64,000 nucleotides of DNA from CAVPEV01 sp963703555 (GCA_963703555.1 CAVPEV010000046.1:1-64000), one strand, 5' to 3'; counted from the first letter of the stretch, positions 52,832 through 61,266 are shown. Numbers and translations: made by a program. Notes: generated by a model from the letters alone, not told the origin.

Positions 52832-52947
52832 GCCACCAGTGTCGCGCGGGCACCCGGTGCGCGCGCGGCGCCAGGCGATTCCGGGGCGGCCAGGACGCAC
52901 CGGCAGCGGACCGCCTGGGCGGTCGCCGCTGACCGACGGACGGCGCC

Positions 52948-52953
52948 TACGAT
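52948..52953 (+). promoter_or_regulatory. -10 hexamer of thyA (leaderless)
   Basis: TACGAT ends 7 nt before the ATG at 52961. It overlaps the alternative ATG at 52952 and so decides for the downstream start. Confidence 0.5.
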
Positions 52954-52960
52954 GGCCGGC

Positions 52961-53794
52961 ATGACGCAGCCGGTGGCGCCCGAGCCCGTGCGCGACGACA
53001 TCCCCACGCCCTACGAGGACCTGCTGCGGCTCGTGCTCGAGTCCGGCACGGCCAAGGCCGACCGCACCGGCACGGGGACCCGCTCCCTGTTCGGTCACCA
53101 GATGCGGTTCGACCTGCGCGCCGGGTTCCCCCTGGTCACCACGAAGCGCGTGCACCTGCGGTCGGTGGTCTACGAGCTGCTGTGGTTCCTGCGCGGGGAC
53201 TCCAACGTCGGCTGGCTGCACGACCACGGCGTGTCGATCTGGGACGAGTGGGCCGACCTCGACGGCGACCTCGGGCCGATCTACGGGGTGCAGTGGCGCT
53301 CGTGGCCGACTCCCGACGGGCGGCGCATCGACCAGCTGGCGCACGTGCTCGACCAGCTACGGTCGGACCCGGACTCGCGGCGGATGCTGGTGTCCGCATG
53401 GAACGTTGCCGAGATCGCCGACATGGCGTTGCCGCCCTGCCATGCGTTCTTCCAACTCTACGTGGCCGACGGGCGGCTGTCCTGCCAGGTGTACCAGCGC
53501 AGCGCGGACCTGTTCCTCGGCGTGCCGTTCAACATCGCGTCCTACGCGCTGCTCACCCACATGGTCGCCCAGCAGGTCGACCTCGAGGTGGGTGACCTCG
53601 TGTGGACCGGCGGCGACTGCCACATCTACGACAACCACGTCGACCAGGTGCGCGAGCAGCTGTCCCGGGAGCCGTTCCCGCCCCCGACGTTGCGGTTGCG
53701 GCGGGCGTCGTCCCTGTTCGACTACTCGTTCGAGGACGTGGAGATCGTCGGATACCGCCATCACCCGGCGATCAGCGCTCCCGTCGCGGTGTGA
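52961..53794 (+). CDS. thyA: thymidylate synthase ThyA
   Basis: ThyA (277 aa) methylates dUMP to dTMP with methylene-tetrahydrofolate and yields dihydrofolate. Family blocks: DRTGTGTRSLFGHQMRFDLR, FPLVTTKRVHLRSVVYELLW, GDLGPIYGVQWRSW, DPDSRRMLVSAWN, the catalytic Cys160 in ALPPCHAFFQLYV and CQVYQRSADLFLGVPFNIAS. The partner dfrA starts four bases downstream, which fits the need to recycle dihydrofolate. Many actinobacteria have thyX here instead. Confidence 0.97.
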   Translation: MTQPVAPEPVRDDIPTPYEDLLRLVLESGTAKADRTGTGTRSLFGHQMRFDLRAGFPLVTTKRVHLRSVVYELLWFLRGDSNVGWLHDHGVSIWDEWADLDGDLGPIYGVQWRSWPTPDGRRIDQLAHVLDQLRSDPDSRRMLVSAWNVAEIADMALPPCHAFFQLYVADGRLSCQVYQRSADLFLGVPFNIASYALLTHMVAQQVDLEVGDLVWTGGDCHIYDNHVDQVREQLSREPFPPPTLRLRRASSLFDYSFEDVEIVGYRHHPAISAPVAV

Positions 53795-53798
53795 GGCG

Positions 53799-54398
53799 AT
53801 GGCGGGCACCGGCGCACCGTCGCCAGGCTCGGCGCCGAGCCTGGCGCTCGTCTGGGTGCAGACCCCCGAGGGGGTCATCGGGCAGGCCGGCGCCATCCCC
53901 TGGCACGTCCCCGAGGACCTGGCCCGGTTCCGGGAGCTGACCACCGGTCACGTGGTGGTGATGGGTCGAGCAACCTGGGAGTCGCTGCCCGCGCGGGCGC
54001 GACCGCTGCCGGGTCGCGACAACATCGTGCTGTCCCGCACCCCCGGGTACACCGCGCCGGGCGCCACGGTGGTCGGCAGCCTGGGCGCCGCCCTGGCGGT
54101 GGCCGGCGGTCGGGACACCTGGGTGATCGGTGGCGCCGCGGTGTACGCGGCGACCATCGACAGTGCCGACCGGGTGGAGGTCACGGAGGTCGGGCTGTCG
54201 GTGCCGGGTGACGCCCATGCCCCCCGGCTGGGCACGGTCGGGTGGGAGGTCAGACGGCAGCCGGAGAGCGGCTGGTTCACCTCGGCGCAGGGCACCCCCT
54301 ACCGGTTCCGGTCGTACCGGCGGGCGCACTCTGCGGATCCGGCCGCGATGTCGCCGGTGGGGGCTCCCGGCAGCGGTCGACCGGCTCCTCGGCGGTAG
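53799..54398 (+). CDS. dfrA: dihydrofolate reductase
   Basis: DHFR (199 aa) reduces the dihydrofolate made by ThyA. Features: LALVWVQTPEGVIGQAGAIP, WHVPEDLARFRELTTGHVVV, MGRATWESLPARARPLPGRD, NIVLSRTPGY and the cofactor loop WVIGGAAVYAATI. A C-terminal tail of about 25 Pro/Ser/Arg-rich residues is beyond the fold. Coupled to thyA. Confidence 0.95.
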   Translation: MAGTGAPSPGSAPSLALVWVQTPEGVIGQAGAIPWHVPEDLARFRELTTGHVVVMGRATWESLPARARPLPGRDNIVLSRTPGYTAPGATVVGSLGAALAVAGGRDTWVIGGAAVYAATIDSADRVEVTEVGLSVPGDAHAPRLGTVGWEVRRQPESGWFTSAQGTPYRFRSYRRAHSADPAAMSPVGAPGSGRPAPRR

Positions 54399-54401
54399 CG
54401 T
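54396..54401 (+). promoter_or_regulatory. -10 hexamer of dapA (leaderless)
   Basis: TAGCGT overlaps the dfrA stop region and ends 7 nt before the dapA ATG. No Shine-Dalgarno precedes dapA. Confidence 0.5.
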
Positions 54402-54408
54402 GGTCCCC

Positions 54409-55335
54409 ATGCCGACGACCCCGGCGCGCCCGTTCGGCGCGGTCCTCGTGGCGATGGTCACCCCGATGACGCCGTCGGGCGCCGTGGACCTGGCCGCGGC
54501 GCGCCGCCTGGCCGCCCACCTCGTGGACCAGGGGTGCGACGGGCTGGTCGTCAACGGCACGACGGGCGAGGCCCCGACGACGCACGCGCCGGAGAAGTCC
54601 GCCCTGGTGGCGGCGGTCGTCGACGCGGTCGGGGACCGCGCCCAGGTCCTGGCCGGTGCCGGGTCGAACGACACGGCGCACGCGGTGCGGATGGCCGAGC
54701 AAGCGGCCGACGCCGGCGCGCACGGTCTGCTCGTCGTCACGCCGTACTACTCCAGACCATCCCCGGAAGGCCTGTACCGGCACTTCACCGCCGTCGCCGA
54801 TGCCACCGACCTGCCCGTGATGCTCTATGACGTGCCGGGACGGACCGGGGTCCGCATCCAGCCGGCGACCCTCGACCGGCTGGCCGCGCACCCCCGGATC
54901 GTCGCCATGAAGGACGCCACGGGGGACCTGTACGCCGCGGCGAAGGCCATCCCGCGCACCGGGCTGGCCTGGTACTCCGGGGACGACTCGGCCTACCTCG
55001 CGATGCTGGCGCTCGGTGCGTCGGGGGTGGTCAGCGTCGCGGCACAGGTGGCCGCCGCCGCGTTCGCCGAGCTCACGGCCGCCTTCGACACCGGCGAGGT
55101 GGCCCGCGCCCGGGAGATCTTCGTCCGGATCATCCCGGCGATCGACGCGGTCAACGGGGCCGGGTTCCAGGCGGTCGCGACGAAGGCAGCGCTCGAGGCG
55201 CTCGGTCTGCTCGACGACCGCCAGGTGCGGTTGCCCCTCGTCGCGGCGACCGCGCAGGAGGCTCGGGCGGTGCGCGCCGGGCTGGTCGCGGCCGGGCTGC
55301 TGGACGGTGAGCCGCAGGGCGCCGCACGCAGCTGA
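54409..55335 (+). CDS. dapA: 4-hydroxy-tetrahydrodipicolinate synthase
   Basis: DapA (308 aa) condenses pyruvate with aspartate semialdehyde, the first committed step to diaminopimelate. The TIM-barrel marks are VAMVTPMTPSGAVDL, GLVVNGTTGEAPT, GAGSNDTAHAVRMA, VVTPYYSRPSPEGLYRHF, MLYDVPGRTGV and the Schiff-base Lys168 in AMKDATGD. Length is normal. ftsK follows after 86 bp; the RNase J gene that many actinobacteria have between the two is not present. Confidence 0.96.
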   Translation: MPTTPARPFGAVLVAMVTPMTPSGAVDLAAARRLAAHLVDQGCDGLVVNGTTGEAPTTHAPEKSALVAAVVDAVGDRAQVLAGAGSNDTAHAVRMAEQAADAGAHGLLVVTPYYSRPSPEGLYRHFTAVADATDLPVMLYDVPGRTGVRIQPATLDRLAAHPRIVAMKDATGDLYAAAKAIPRTGLAWYSGDDSAYLAMLALGASGVVSVAAQVAAAAFAELTAAFDTGEVARAREIFVRIIPAIDAVNGAGFQAVATKAALEALGLLDDRQVRLPLVAATAQEARAVRAGLVAAGLLDGEPQGAARS

Positions 55336-55408
55336 GCCAGTCCCGGGCGCCCGCACCGTCGAGGACCGACACGCGCGGCCGGCAGGCCGGCGGCACGGGG
55401 CTCGGCGC

Positions 55409-55414
55409 TACCGT
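55409..55414 (+). promoter_or_regulatory. -10 hexamer of ftsK (leaderless)
   Basis: TACCGT ends 7 nt before the ftsK ATG in the 86-bp gap after dapA. Confidence 0.5.
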
Positions 55415-55421
55415 GGGCACC

Positions 55422-57914
55422 ATGTCGGCCCGTGCGTCCTCCTCCGGCGGCCGTGCCGCCGCACCGGCGGGACGCGGCGTGCCGACGGCGCGCGGCCGGG
55501 CCGCCGCGCAGGCCGCTGCCCGGCCCGCCCTGCCGCTGCGGATGGTGCGTGGGGCGTGGATGGGCGTCGCCCACCTGGTCGGCGGGACGGCCCGCCGCAT
55601 CGGGCGCGGCGCCCGGGAGCTCGACCCGGCGCACCGGCGCGACGGCGTCGCGTTCGCGGTGCTCGCCCTGGCGATCGTCCTGGCCGCCCGGGAGTGGTGG
55701 GGGTTGTCCGGGACTGCCGGCACCGTGGTGCACGACGTGGTCGCGGGCACCTTCGGCAGGGTCGGGCTCGCGCTGCCGGTCGCGCTGCTCGCAGCGGCGA
55801 TCCGGCTGATGCGCTACCCCGATCGTGGGCCCGCGAACTCGCGGATGGGGATCGGCGCGGCAGCCATCACCCTGGCCTCCTGCGGGATGGTGCACCTCGC
55901 GGCCGGCCGGCCCGACCCGGTGGACGGGTTCGCTGCGGTCCGCGCGGCCGGCGGGGTGGTCGGCTACCTCGTGGGGACGCCGCTGGAGAGCCTGCTGAGC
56001 ATCTGGGTGGCCTGGCCGCTGCTGCTGCTGCTGGCGTTCTTCGGGGTGCTGGTGCTCACGGCCACCCCGGTCCGCCAGATCGGTCCGCGGCTGCGCACGC
56101 TGGGTGCCCACGTCACCGGCCACGGCGCCGACGACGCCGAGGAGCCGGCTCCCGCCCGGACCCGCGGTCGACTGGGCCGCCGCCGAGGCGGCGACCACGG
56201 CGCCGACGCGACCCTCCTGCTGGACGCGTATGCCGGCGACGAGCCGTACGCCGTGCCCGCCGCCGTGGAGCACCCGGCCGTGCCCGGGAGCGACCCGGCT
56301 GCCACCGAGCTGCTGCCCGCCGGGGAGACCGCGCTGCTGGCACCGCCGACCACCGGGGTGCCGACCGGGGTCCAGCCCATGCTGGAGGGTGCCGGCCTGT
56401 ACCAGCTGCCCGGGGACGACCTGCTCACCAAGGGGGCCCCGCACAAGGTCCGGTCCGCCGCCAACGACCGCGTCGTCGAGGCGCTGAGCAGCGTGCTCCA
56501 GCAGTTCGAGATCGATGCGCAGGTCACCGGGTTCACCCGCGGCCCGACGGTGACCCGCTACGAGGTCGAGCTGGGGCCTGCCGTCAAGGTCGAGCGGGTC
56601 ACGGCGCTGAGCCGCAACATCGCCTACGCGGTGGCCAGCGCGGACGTGCGGATCCTGTCGCCGATCCCCGGCCGGTCGGCCATCGGCATCGAGATACCCA
56701 ACACGGATCGGGAGATCGTGCCGCTCGGCGACGTGCTGCGCTCCGCCGCGATGCGTCGCACCGACCACCCGCTGGTGATCGCCGTCGGCAAGGACGTCGA
56801 GGGCGGCTACGTCACGGCCAACCTGGCCAAGATGCCCCACCTGCTGGTCGCCGGGGCGACCGGCGCGGGCAAGTCGAGCTTCGTCAACTCCATGATCGTC
56901 TCGGTGCTCATGCGTGCCACGCCCGACCAGGTCCGGATGATCCTCGTCGATCCCAAGCGGGTCGAGCTGACCATCTACGAAGGCATCCCGCACCTGGTCA
57001 CCCCGATCATCACCAGCCCCAAGAAGGCCGCCGAGGCGCTGGACTGGGTGGTCCGGGAGATGGAGTCGCGCTACGACGACCTCTCCCTGTTCGGCTTCAA
57101 GCACATCGACGACTTCAACGCCGCCGTCCGTGCGGGCAAGGTCAACCCGCTGCCCGGCTCCCAGCGCACCCTGACCCCCTACCCGTACCTCCTCGTCATC
57201 GTGGACGAGCTCGCCGACCTCATGATGGTCGCCCCACGCGACGTCGAGTCGTCGATCCAACGCATCACACAGTTGGCCCGCGCGGCCGGGATCCACCTGG
57301 TGATCGCCACCCAGCGGCCGAGCGTCGACGTCGTCACCGGCATCATCAAGGCGAACATCCCGTCGCGGCTGGCCTTCGCCACCAGCTCACTGGCGGACTC
57401 GCGCGTGGTGCTCGACCAGCCCGGCGCGGAGAAGCTCATCGGGCAGGGCGACGCGCTGTTCCTGCCGATGGGCGCGGCGCGCCCGGTGCGCGCGCAGGGC
57501 GCCTGGGTGACCGAGTCGGAGATCCACGCCGTCGTCGCACACGTCAGGACCCAGATGAGACCGGTCTACCGCGACGACGTCGCGCAGATCGTGGCGAAGA
57601 AGCAGGTGGACGAGGACATCGGGGACGATCTGGACCTGCTGCTGCAGGCGGCCGAGCTGGTGGTCACCACGCAGTTCGGCTCGACGTCGATGCTGCAGCG
57701 CAAGCTGCGGGTGGGGTTCGCCAAGGCCGGCCGCCTGATGGACCTGCTCGAGTCGCGGGAGATCGTCGGGCCGTCGGAGGGCTCCAAGGCCCGGGACGTG
57801 CTGGTCTCCCCGGACGACCTGGCCGGGACCCTGGCGCTGCTGCGCGGGGACGCCGGCCCGGACGAGCCGGCGGACCGGGAGGACGACGTGCCGGTCCGAC
57901 CGGGCGTGCGGTGA
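55422..57914 (+). CDS. ftsK: DNA translocase FtsK
   Basis: FtsK (830 aa) moves chromosome termini through the septum and activates XerCD. A Gly/Ala/Arg-rich N-terminus precedes four or more membrane segments (about 75-230) and a Pro/Ala linker. The motor has Walker A GATGAGKS (478-485), ILVDPKRVELTIYEGIPHL, and YLLVIVDELADLMMVAPRDVE for Walker B. The C-terminal gamma winged-helix (QFGSTSMLQRKLRVGFAKAG) reads KOPS sequences. XerC is encoded in the same window. The stop overlaps the next gene (GTGA). Confidence 0.96.
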   Translation: MSARASSSGGRAAAPAGRGVPTARGRAAAQAAARPALPLRMVRGAWMGVAHLVGGTARRIGRGARELDPAHRRDGVAFAVLALAIVLAAREWWGLSGTAGTVVHDVVAGTFGRVGLALPVALLAAAIRLMRYPDRGPANSRMGIGAAAITLASCGMVHLAAGRPDPVDGFAAVRAAGGVVGYLVGTPLESLLSIWVAWPLLLLLAFFGVLVLTATPVRQIGPRLRTLGAHVTGHGADDAEEPAPARTRGRLGRRRGGDHGADATLLLDAYAGDEPYAVPAAVEHPAVPGSDPAATELLPAGETALLAPPTTGVPTGVQPMLEGAGLYQLPGDDLLTKGAPHKVRSAANDRVVEALSSVLQQFEIDAQVTGFTRGPTVTRYEVELGPAVKVERVTALSRNIAYAVASADVRILSPIPGRSAIGIEIPNTDREIVPLGDVLRSAAMRRTDHPLVIAVGKDVEGGYVTANLAKMPHLLVAGATGAGKSSFVNSMIVSVLMRATPDQVRMILVDPKRVELTIYEGIPHLVTPIITSPKKAAEALDWVVREMESRYDDLSLFGFKHIDDFNAAVRAGKVNPLPGSQRTLTPYPYLLVIVDELADLMMVAPRDVESSIQRITQLARAAGIHLVIATQRPSVDVVTGIIKANIPSRLAFATSSLADSRVVLDQPGAEKLIGQGDALFLPMGAARPVRAQGAWVTESEIHAVVAHVRTQMRPVYRDDVAQIVAKKQVDEDIGDDLDLLLQAAELVVTTQFGSTSMLQRKLRVGFAKAGRLMDLLESREIVGPSEGSKARDVLVSPDDLAGTLALLRGDAGPDEPADREDDVPVRPGVR

Positions 57915-60145
57915 GGGGCGCCCTGGCTGCCGACGACCTCGTGCTGCTGGTTGCGCTGGTCGTCGCCCTGGCCGGGGCTCTCGAGCTGCTCGGTCGGGAA
58001 CGGCGACGCCGACGCCGTGCCGAGGCACAGGCGGTTCGCGACGGCGAGCTGAGCCGACGCTACGCGGCCTGGCAGGCAGCGACGCGTGACGGTGTCCTCG
58101 TGCTGTCCGCCACCGGCCGGCTGCTGGAGGTCAGCCCGCGGGCCGGCGAGATCCTCGGGCTGGATCCCGCAGCGGCGCTCGGTCGACAGGTGGGGGACCT
58201 GGGCCTCGTGCTGGCGACGGAGTCGGGTGCTGAGCTCGACCCGGCGGCGGTGCTGAGCCGCCGCCCGCCGTACGGCCCGGCATCGGCTGCCGATCTGCTG
58301 CTCGCGCCGGGCCCGGTGCCTGCTCCGACCCCGGAGCTGGTCCGGGTTGCGGGGCCAGGACGGTCGGAGCCGTCCGGGCCGCTCGTCGAGGTCACCACCC
58401 GGCTGCTCCCGGGGGGCGAGCCGGGCCGGGAGGACCTGCTCACGGTGGTGACCGACGTCACCGAGGCCCATCGGGCCGAGGCGGCCCTGCGACTGCGCGA
58501 GTCGCAGTTCCGGGTCGCGATGGCCAGCTCGCCGCTCGGCGTGGCCCTGGCCGGCCCGGACTGGCGGCTGACCGAGGTCAACCAGGCCTTCGCCGACCTC
58601 GTCGGCACCGAACCCGACACGTTGCGCGGCGTGGACCTGGCGGATCTGTCCGTGCCGGAGGACCGGGCGGCCGAACGCGACCAGGCCGCGCTCCTGCTGT
58701 CCGGGCGACGGGGTCAGGTGTCCGTCGAGCAGCGGTTGCTCCGGTCCGACGGCCGGGCGGTGTGGGTCGTCCTGGACGCAGCCGGCGTGGACGGTCCGGA
58801 CGGGGACCTCCACCACGTGGTGGTCCAGGTCCGGGAAGGCACCGACACCCGGCTGCAGGCCGAGATGCTGGCCCACCGGGCGATGCACGACCCGCTGACC
58901 GGGCTGGCCAACCGCACCTTGCTCCAGGAGGTGCTGCAGGCAGCGCTCGAGCAGCCCGGCGTCGAGGACCGTACCGCGGTGCTGCTGGTGGACCTGGACG
59001 GCTTCAAGGCGGTGAACGACCGCTGGGGACACGCAGCCGGGGACGCGGTGCTCGTGCACGTGGCCGGCGTGCTGCGGGTGGCGGTGGCCGGCCGGGGGAC
59101 GGTGGCGCGGCTGGGAGGTGACGAGTTCGTCGTGGTGGTCCAGCGGTCTGCCGGCGCGCAGACGGTGTTCGAGATCGCCGGGTCGATCCACAGCGCGCTG
59201 GGGGAGCCGGTCCGCGTCGCTGGTCACCGGGTCGTCGTCGGGGCGTCCATCGGCATCGCCCTGGCCACGGCGAACCTCGCGCGGGCGGGCTCGCCCGCGC
59301 TGCTCGCGGCCGCCGACGCGGCCCTGTACCGGGCGAAGAGCGCAGGTCGGGACCGGACCGAGGTGTACGACACCGGCACGGACGGCCCGGGCGGGGACCG
59401 ATCGCTGCTCGACGAGGTGCCCGACGCACTGGCCCAGGGGCAGCTCGTCGTCTACTACCAGCCGATCGTCGACCTCGCGGACGGTCGGGTCCGCGGTCAC
59501 GAGGCGCTGGTCCGCTGGCGGCACCCCCAGCGCGGACTGCTCCTGCCCGGCGTCGTCCTGCCACTGGTGGAGGAGGCCGGGCTCAGCGTGGAGCTGGGCA
59601 CGTACGTCGCCGGAGCGGCGGTCGCCTGGCTCGCCCGCAGCCCCTACCCGGACCGATGGGTCTCGGTCAACGTGTCGGCCGACCAGCTCGGCGACGGCCA
59701 GTTCGCCGCACGGCTGCTCGCCGACGTGGCACGCCACCGGCTGCAGCCCGGGCGGGTCGTGGTCGAGCTCACCGAGAGCTCGCTGGTGGCGGCGGGCACG
59801 CGGATCCGCCACGAGCTGACCCAGCTCGCCGACGCCGGTGTGCCCATCCTGCTGGACGACTTCGGCACCGGCGTGTCCCCGTTGTCCTACCTGCGGGACC
59901 TGCCGGTCGGCGGTGTCAAGCTCGACATGTCGTTCACCTCGGGGATCCCGGACGACCCGACCGCCGCGCGGGTGACCCGTGCGCTGGGCGCACTGGCCCG
60001 TGAGATGACGATGGTCACCATCGCGGAGGGCATCGAGACGGCGGAGCAAGCCGCGTTCGTGCACCGCAGCGGGTGGCGGTACGGCCAGGGGTGGTTGTTC
60101 GGCGAGCCGCAGCCGGACGGCGGCGGCCGCGAGCACCTGCGCTGA
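57911..60145 (+). CDS. PAS-GGDEF-EAL cyclic-di-GMP protein
   Basis: This 744-aa protein has one N-terminal hydrophobic helix (about 5-24), two PAS-like sensor domains (about 45-190 and 200-325), a GGDEF domain (GGDEF at 402-406) and an EAL domain (EAL at 531-533). The cyclase motif is intact. The RxxD inhibitory site before GGDEF is absent (AGRG). The EAL catalytic set is also intact: EALVRW, NVSADQL, ELTES, DDFGTG, VKLDMSF, IAEGIET and GQGWLFGEP. It may therefore both make and degrade c-di-GMP, switched by the PAS domains. The GTG overlaps the ftsK stop. Confidence 0.93.
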   Translation: MRGALAADDLVLLVALVVALAGALELLGRERRRRRRAEAQAVRDGELSRRYAAWQAATRDGVLVLSATGRLLEVSPRAGEILGLDPAAALGRQVGDLGLVLATESGAELDPAAVLSRRPPYGPASAADLLLAPGPVPAPTPELVRVAGPGRSEPSGPLVEVTTRLLPGGEPGREDLLTVVTDVTEAHRAEAALRLRESQFRVAMASSPLGVALAGPDWRLTEVNQAFADLVGTEPDTLRGVDLADLSVPEDRAAERDQAALLLSGRRGQVSVEQRLLRSDGRAVWVVLDAAGVDGPDGDLHHVVVQVREGTDTRLQAEMLAHRAMHDPLTGLANRTLLQEVLQAALEQPGVEDRTAVLLVDLDGFKAVNDRWGHAAGDAVLVHVAGVLRVAVAGRGTVARLGGDEFVVVVQRSAGAQTVFEIAGSIHSALGEPVRVAGHRVVVGASIGIALATANLARAGSPALLAAADAALYRAKSAGRDRTEVYDTGTDGPGGDRSLLDEVPDALAQGQLVVYYQPIVDLADGRVRGHEALVRWRHPQRGLLLPGVVLPLVEEAGLSVELGTYVAGAAVAWLARSPYPDRWVSVNVSADQLGDGQFAARLLADVARHRLQPGRVVVELTESSLVAAGTRIRHELTQLADAGVPILLDDFGTGVSPLSYLRDLPVGGVKLDMSFTSGIPDDPTAARVTRALGALAREMTMVTIAEGIETAEQAAFVHRSGWRYGQGWLFGEPQPDGGGREHLR

Positions 60146-60167
60146 CCGGGTGCGCGACTCCCGGCTG
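60124..60167. repeat. left copy of the 44-bp direct repeat flanking capA
   Basis: This copy holds the last codons of the GGDEF-EAL gene plus a non-functional copy of the pgsA 5' end (VRDSRL). It matches 61223-61266 at 41 of 44 positions; the three differences are all transitions. The pgsA -10 TACGCT is TGCGCT here. Confidence 0.9.
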
Positions 60168-60176
60168 GCGGTGGTG

Positions 60177-61235
60177 CTACGGGCGGGTCAGCACCTGCGG
60201 CCCGGGGCCTGTGGCTGCGCCGGTCCACGGTTGTCGCCGTCCACTGCGCGTCGGAGACGGCGACCGGCCACGCGGGGTCGCCGGGGACGTGGGGTGGACG
60301 GTCGGCAGCACCCCGGCGGCCGTCGCCGGGGGACAGCAGGCCTCGTCCTGGTTCGTCAGCAGGTTGCCCATGCCGTAGGCCACCCACATGCCCTGCCCGC
60401 GGGGCCCGCCAGGGACGTGCTCGACGGGCTGCGGGACCTGTGCGTGGTGGCCGAGCACGACGTCGACCTGGCCGGAATCGGCCAGCGCCGTGACCACGGC
60501 ACGCTGCCAATCGGTCGGGGTGGACACGTACTCGGCGCCACCGTGCAGGCTCACCAGGACGAGATCGGCGCCCGCGAGGCGGGCGGTCCGGGCGCGCGCG
60601 ACGATGGCGGCCGGGTCGGCCAGGTCCACCGACCACGGCTTGTCGGCGTCCACCGGCATCCCGTTGGTGCCGTAGGTGAACGCCAGGTGGGCGATCGTGA
60701 CCGTCCGGCCGGCACGGTGGAACCGGTACAGCTGCGGCTGGGCGTCCTCCTGGGGGCTACGCGCAGTCCCGGTGTGACCGAGCCCTGCGGCGTCGAGAGC
60801 GTCGAGGGTGGCCGTCACGCCGGCGAACCCGCGGTCGACGGCGTGGTTGGAGGCGGTGGAGCAGCCGTCCCATCCCTGAGCCGCCAGCGCCGTGACGATC
60901 GCGGGCGGCATGGCGAACACCGGGTACCCGGATGGTTGCGTACCGGGTGGTGTCGTCGGGGCCTCGACGTGGCACAGGGCCAGGTCCGCGCCCTGTACCC
61001 ACGCGTCGACGGGAGTCAGCAGCGGGGTGAAGTCGTAGCCGTCGGCGAAGCGTGCGGACCGGGCGACCGGTGCGTGCACGAGGACCTCGCCCGCAGCCAC
61101 AATCGTCAGCCCACAGTCCGGCACGGTGCTGGGCGTGGGTGCAGCCGTCGTTGCCGGGGCGGTTGCCCAGCTCCCCGTCGCGACCACCCCGGCGCCTACC
61201 GGTGCCGCGCGCTGCCTCGGCTCGGCCGCGAGCAC
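60177..61235 (-). CDS. capA: CapA-family (metallophosphoesterase-fold) protein with frameshifted C-terminus
   Basis: This 352-aa protein belongs to the PGA_cap/CapA family, which is linked to poly-gamma-glutamate capsule or other surface polymers. Evidence: VAAGEVLVHAPV, ADLALCHVEAPT, GWDGCSTASNHAVDRGF, ADLVLVSLHGGAEYV, DVVLGHHAQVPQPVEHV and VAYGMGNLLTN. After GVLPTVHP the true coding frame, judged by third-position GC, shifts for about 30 codons (VPGDPAWPVAVSDAQWTATT) and returns before the stop, which needs two compensating one-base changes at 60291-60294 and 60201-60207. The GTG start lies inside the flanking repeat and no clear signal peptide is seen. Confidence 0.82.
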   Translation of the reverse strand: MLAAEPRQRAAPVGAGVVATGSWATAPATTAAPTPSTVPDCGLTIVAAGEVLVHAPVARSARFADGYDFTPLLTPVDAWVQGADLALCHVEAPTTPPGTQPSGYPVFAMPPAIVTALAAQGWDGCSTASNHAVDRGFAGVTATLDALDAAGLGHTGTARSPQEDAQPQLYRFHRAGRTVTIAHLAFTYGTNGMPVDADKPWSVDLADPAAIVARARTARLAGADLVLVSLHGGAEYVSTPTDWQRAVVTALADSGQVDVVLGHHAQVPQPVEHVPGGPRGQGMWVAYGMGNLLTNQDEACCPPATAAGVLPTVHPTSPATPRGRSPSPTRSGRRQPWTGAATGPGPQVLTRP

Positions 61236-61266
61236 CTACGCTGGCCGGGTGCGCGACTCTCGGCTG
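61223..61266. repeat. right copy of the 44-bp direct repeat flanking capA
   Basis: This copy contains the true pgsA start with its TACGCT -10, preceded by a relic of the GGDEF-EAL 3' end (codons for REHLR). Its partner is 60124-60167. The capA GTG (reverse strand, 61233-61235) also falls inside it. Confidence 0.9.
61237..61242 (+). promoter_or_regulatory. -10 hexamer of pgsA (leaderless)
   Basis: TACGCT ends 6 nt before the pgsA GTG and is inside the right repeat copy. Confidence 0.5.

Noticed and set aside
55016..57910. Long plus-strand open frame running through dapA and ftsK into the GGDEF-EAL gene
   Set aside because: Only the part after 57911 encodes recognisable domains. The rest is out of frame with ftsK and Arg/Pro-rich.
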